From Micromonospora terminaliae (GTDB taxonomy: Bacteria > Actinomycetota > Actinomycetes > Mycobacteriales > Micromonosporaceae), in contig NZ_CP045309.1 of NCBI RefSeq assembly GCF_009671205.1, forward strand, positions 6,528,001 to 6,592,000: 64,000 nt of DNA, given 5' to 3'. The translations under genes were made by a program, and so were the position numbers. Positions 62,198-64,000 of this stretch are shown here, piece after piece (within the stretch, counting starts at the first letter, position 1; each line of letters opens with the position of its first letter). The notes beneath the pieces are model-generated. The model had not been told where the DNA came from and searched no databases. It was given only the letters and a program-made list of their open reading frames with translations.

Positions 62198-63634
62198 GTG
62201 ACTGCGCCCAACCAGGTTCCCCCGGTCCCGCCCGCCGACCTGCCCGGCACGCTCGGCGAGCTGCGGGCGTCCGGCCATCACTACCGCACGGTCAAGCAGG
62301 AACTCCGCGACAACCTCCTCGCCCGGATGCGCGCCGGCGAGGAGCGCTTCCCCGGCATCGTCGGGTACGAGGACACGGTGCTGCCCGAGGTCGAGCGGGC
62401 CCTGCTCGCCGGCCACGACATGGTGCTGCTCGGCGAGCGCGGCCAGGGCAAGACCCGGCTCATCCGCTCCCTCGGCGCGCTGCTCGACGAGTGGACCCCG
62501 GTGCTCCCCGGCTCGGTGCTCAACGAGCACCCGATGCACCCGCTCACCCCGGCGTCCCGCGCCCTCGTCGCCGAGCGCGGCGACGACCTGCCGATCGGCT
62601 GGCTGCACCGCTCGATGCGCTACGGCGAGAAGCTCGCCACCCCGGACACCAGCGTCGGCGACCTCATCGGCGACGTCGACCCGATCCGGCTCGCCCAGGG
62701 GCGTACCCTCGGCGACCCGGAGACCATCCACTTCGGACTCGTGCCGCGCACCAACCGGGGCGTCTTCGCCGTCAACGAGCTGCCCGACCTGGCCGAGCGC
62801 ATCCAGGTGGCGCTGCTCAACGTGCTGGAGGAACGGGACATCCAGGTCCGCGGCTACCAGCTCCGGCTGCCGCTGGACCTGCTCCTGGTGGCCAGCGCCA
62901 ACCCGGAGGACTACACCAACCGGGGCCGGATCATCACCCCGCTCAAGGACCGCTTCGGTGCGGAGATCCGCACCCACTACCCGCTCGACCTGGAGCTGGA
63001 GCTGGCCCTGATCCGGCAGGAGGCGGACCTGCACGCCACCGTCCCGGAGCACGTGCTGGAGGTGCTCGCCCGGTTCGCCCGCGCCGTCCGCGAGTCGCCG
63101 TCGGTGGACCCGCGGTCCGGCGTCTCCGCCCGCTTCGCCATCGCCGCCGCCGAAACCGTCGCGGCCGCCGCGCTGCGCCGCGCCGGCCTGCTGGCCGCCG
63201 CCGCCCACGAGGCCCCGGTCGCCCGGGTCGGCGACGCCGTCTCGGTGACCTCCACGCTGCGCGGCAAGGTCGAGTTCGAGAGCGGCGAGGAGGGCCGGGA
63301 GATCGAGGTCCTCGGTCACCTGCTGCGGACCGCCACCGCCGAGACGTTCCGGGCCCGGCTGGCCGGGCTGGACCTCTCCGGGTTCACCGCGCTGGTCGCC
63401 GAGGGCGCCGAGATCGAGACCGGCGAGCTGGTCTCCTCGGCCGAACTGCTCCGCCAGGTCGGCACCGTACCCGGGCTGGCCAAGGTGCTCGACCGGCTCG
63501 GCCTCGGCGACGCGCCCACCCCCGAGGAGGCCGCCGCCGGGATCGAGTTCGTCCTTGAGGGCCTGCACCTCACCCGCCGGCTGGGCAAGGACGTCACCGA
63601 GTCCGGGCGCACCGTCTACGGCGGCCGGGGCTGA
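62198..63634 (+). CDS. AAA+ ATPase of the magnesium-chelatase/MoxR-like type
   Basis: The 478-residue ATPase has Walker A GERGQGKTRLIRS, Walker B GVFAVNELPDLAERIQVAL, and the sensor block DLLLVASANPEDYTNRGRIITPLKDRFGAEI. The C-terminal region is helical. The GTG 62198 is seven bases after TAGCGT (62185-62190), suggesting a leaderless transcript. It forms an operon with the following VWA-like gene, as in other MoxR-VWA pairs. Likely assembles or activates a metalloenzyme or other partner; the target is not visible. Confidence 0.9.
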   Translation: MTAPNQVPPVPPADLPGTLGELRASGHHYRTVKQELRDNLLARMRAGEERFPGIVGYEDTVLPEVERALLAGHDMVLLGERGQGKTRLIRSLGALLDEWTPVLPGSVLNEHPMHPLTPASRALVAERGDDLPIGWLHRSMRYGEKLATPDTSVGDLIGDVDPIRLAQGRTLGDPETIHFGLVPRTNRGVFAVNELPDLAERIQVALLNVLEERDIQVRGYQLRLPLDLLLVASANPEDYTNRGRIITPLKDRFGAEIRTHYPLDLELELALIRQEADLHATVPEHVLEVLARFARAVRESPSVDPRSGVSARFAIAAAETVAAAALRRAGLLAAAAHEAPVARVGDAVSVTSTLRGKVEFESGEEGREIEVLGHLLRTATAETFRARLAGLDLSGFTALVAEGAEIETGELVSSAELLRQVGTVPGLAKVLDRLGLGDAPTPEEAAAGIEFVLEGLHLTRRLGKDVTESGRTVYGGRG

Positions 63635-63636
63635 CC

Positions 63637-64000
63637 ATGGCCGGCAACCGGTTCCGGTACGGGCAGTGGCGCGGCGGGCCCGACCCGCTCGCCCCGCCCT
63701 ACGACGTACGCGCCGCCGTGGACGCGGTGGGCGCGGAGGTCCTCGCCGGCGGCAGCCTGCGGGACGCGCTGCGCGACCTGCTGCGGCGCGGCCCGCAGGG
63801 GCGCGGCGGCCTGGACGACGTGGCCGCCCGGGCCCGCCGGCTGCGCCGGGAGGCGCTGCGCCGGGGCGACCTGGACGGCGCGGTGACCCGTGCGCAGGCA
63901 CTGCTCGACCAGGCCCTCGCCGCCGAGCGGGAGGAGCTGCGCGGGCGGGACGACGACGACGCCCGCTTCGCCGAGGCGGTGCTGGACAACCTGCCCCGCT
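63637..64000 (+). CDS. VWA-containing partner of the AAA ATPase (3' partial)
   Basis: The visible 121 residues begin MAGNRFRYGQWRGGPDPLAPPYDV and continue as an Arg/Ala-rich helical region (LRDALRDLLRRG, ARARRLRREALRRGDLDG, EELRGRDDDDARFAE). This N-terminal helical part is typical of VWA proteins paired with MgChl-type ATPases, in which the VWA domain comes later. The ATG 63637 is two bases after the ATPase stop. The window edge cuts the gene, so the VWA assignment is from the ATPase partnership and the N-terminus, not from a seen MIDAS motif. Confidence 0.65.
   Translation, partial: MAGNRFRYGQWRGGPDPLAPPYDVRAAVDAVGAEVLAGGSLRDALRDLLRRGPQGRGGLDDVAARARRLRREALRRGDLDGAVTRAQALLDQALAAEREELRGRDDDDARFAEAVLDNLPR

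Overview
The window is a high-GC actinobacterial chromosome segment with GTG starts common and many 4-base gene overlaps. The gene order ahcY ... mtrA-mtrB-lpqB-comF-hpf-secA ... prfB-ftsE-ftsX-smpB-ssrA, the BldC-like small HTH protein, DUF6459/DUF6912-type proteins and a short repeat at the start of lpqB all suggest Micromonosporaceae, most likely Micromonospora or a close relative. No insertion sequence, prophage or CRISPR array is visible. Most of the window is core chromosome; the clearest accessory locus is at the left edge.

Left edge (1-4.7 kb): the 3' part of a very large CpnT-like polymorphic toxin gene. It carries a papain-fold glutamine-deamidase-type domain (Cys733/His839/Asp854) and ends in a RelA/SpoT-like nucleotidyltransferase domain. 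Its stop codon overlaps the start of a small unrecognised gene, the probable immunity gene. Base composition drops over the toxin tip and the small gene, as expected for an exchanged toxin/immunity cassette. After it come endonuclease V and a repeat-rich intergenic stretch holding two imperfect palindromic repeat units.

6-16 kb: a secreted, membrane-anchored protein; a Trm112-like/SIS/CDF/manA cluster of sugar-phosphate metabolism; ahcY, preceded by a long structured leader that partly resembles ydaO-type (c-di-AMP) riboswitches; and an efeUOB iron-uptake operon with a DtxR/IdeR-like box.

16-28 kb: RDD and SpoIIM genes beside a tightly overlapping minus-strand operon (membrane protein, DUF4129, DUF4350, MoxR ATPase, DUF58). 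The MtrA-MtrB-LpqB cell-envelope signalling system follows, with a repeated sequence extending the LpqB N-terminus, and then ComF.

28-40 kb: long-form HPF behind a long leader, two neighbouring genes each with two GNAT domains, secA, a DUF6459 gene and a BldC-like HTH gene that share a 10-bp-spaced direct repeat at the same distance from their starts, a DUF6912 gene, a membrane protein, pruA and a PadR regulator with a palindrome upstream.

40-50 kb: prfB, ftsEX, smpB and ssrA (tmRNA), giving translation termination, division control and ribosome rescue in one block. Small hypothetical genes, a lipoprotein, a benzoylformate-decarboxylase-like enzyme, MTA phosphorylase and a YqgE/AlgH protein follow, then tRNA-Ala(GGC).

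50-64 kb: mixed genes, namely a DUF4184 protein, a VOC protein, a secreted glycerophosphodiesterase, a DUF4153/4173 membrane protein, a membrane-anchored AA10 lytic polysaccharide monooxygenase, two divergent aldo/keto reductases, a hemerythrin-like protein, a NarL-type two-component system, a zinc-ribbon membrane protein, and an AAA ATPase paired with a VWA-type gene cut by the right edge. Several genes have a TANNNT -10 box only 6-8 bases before the start codon, which suggests leaderless transcripts.
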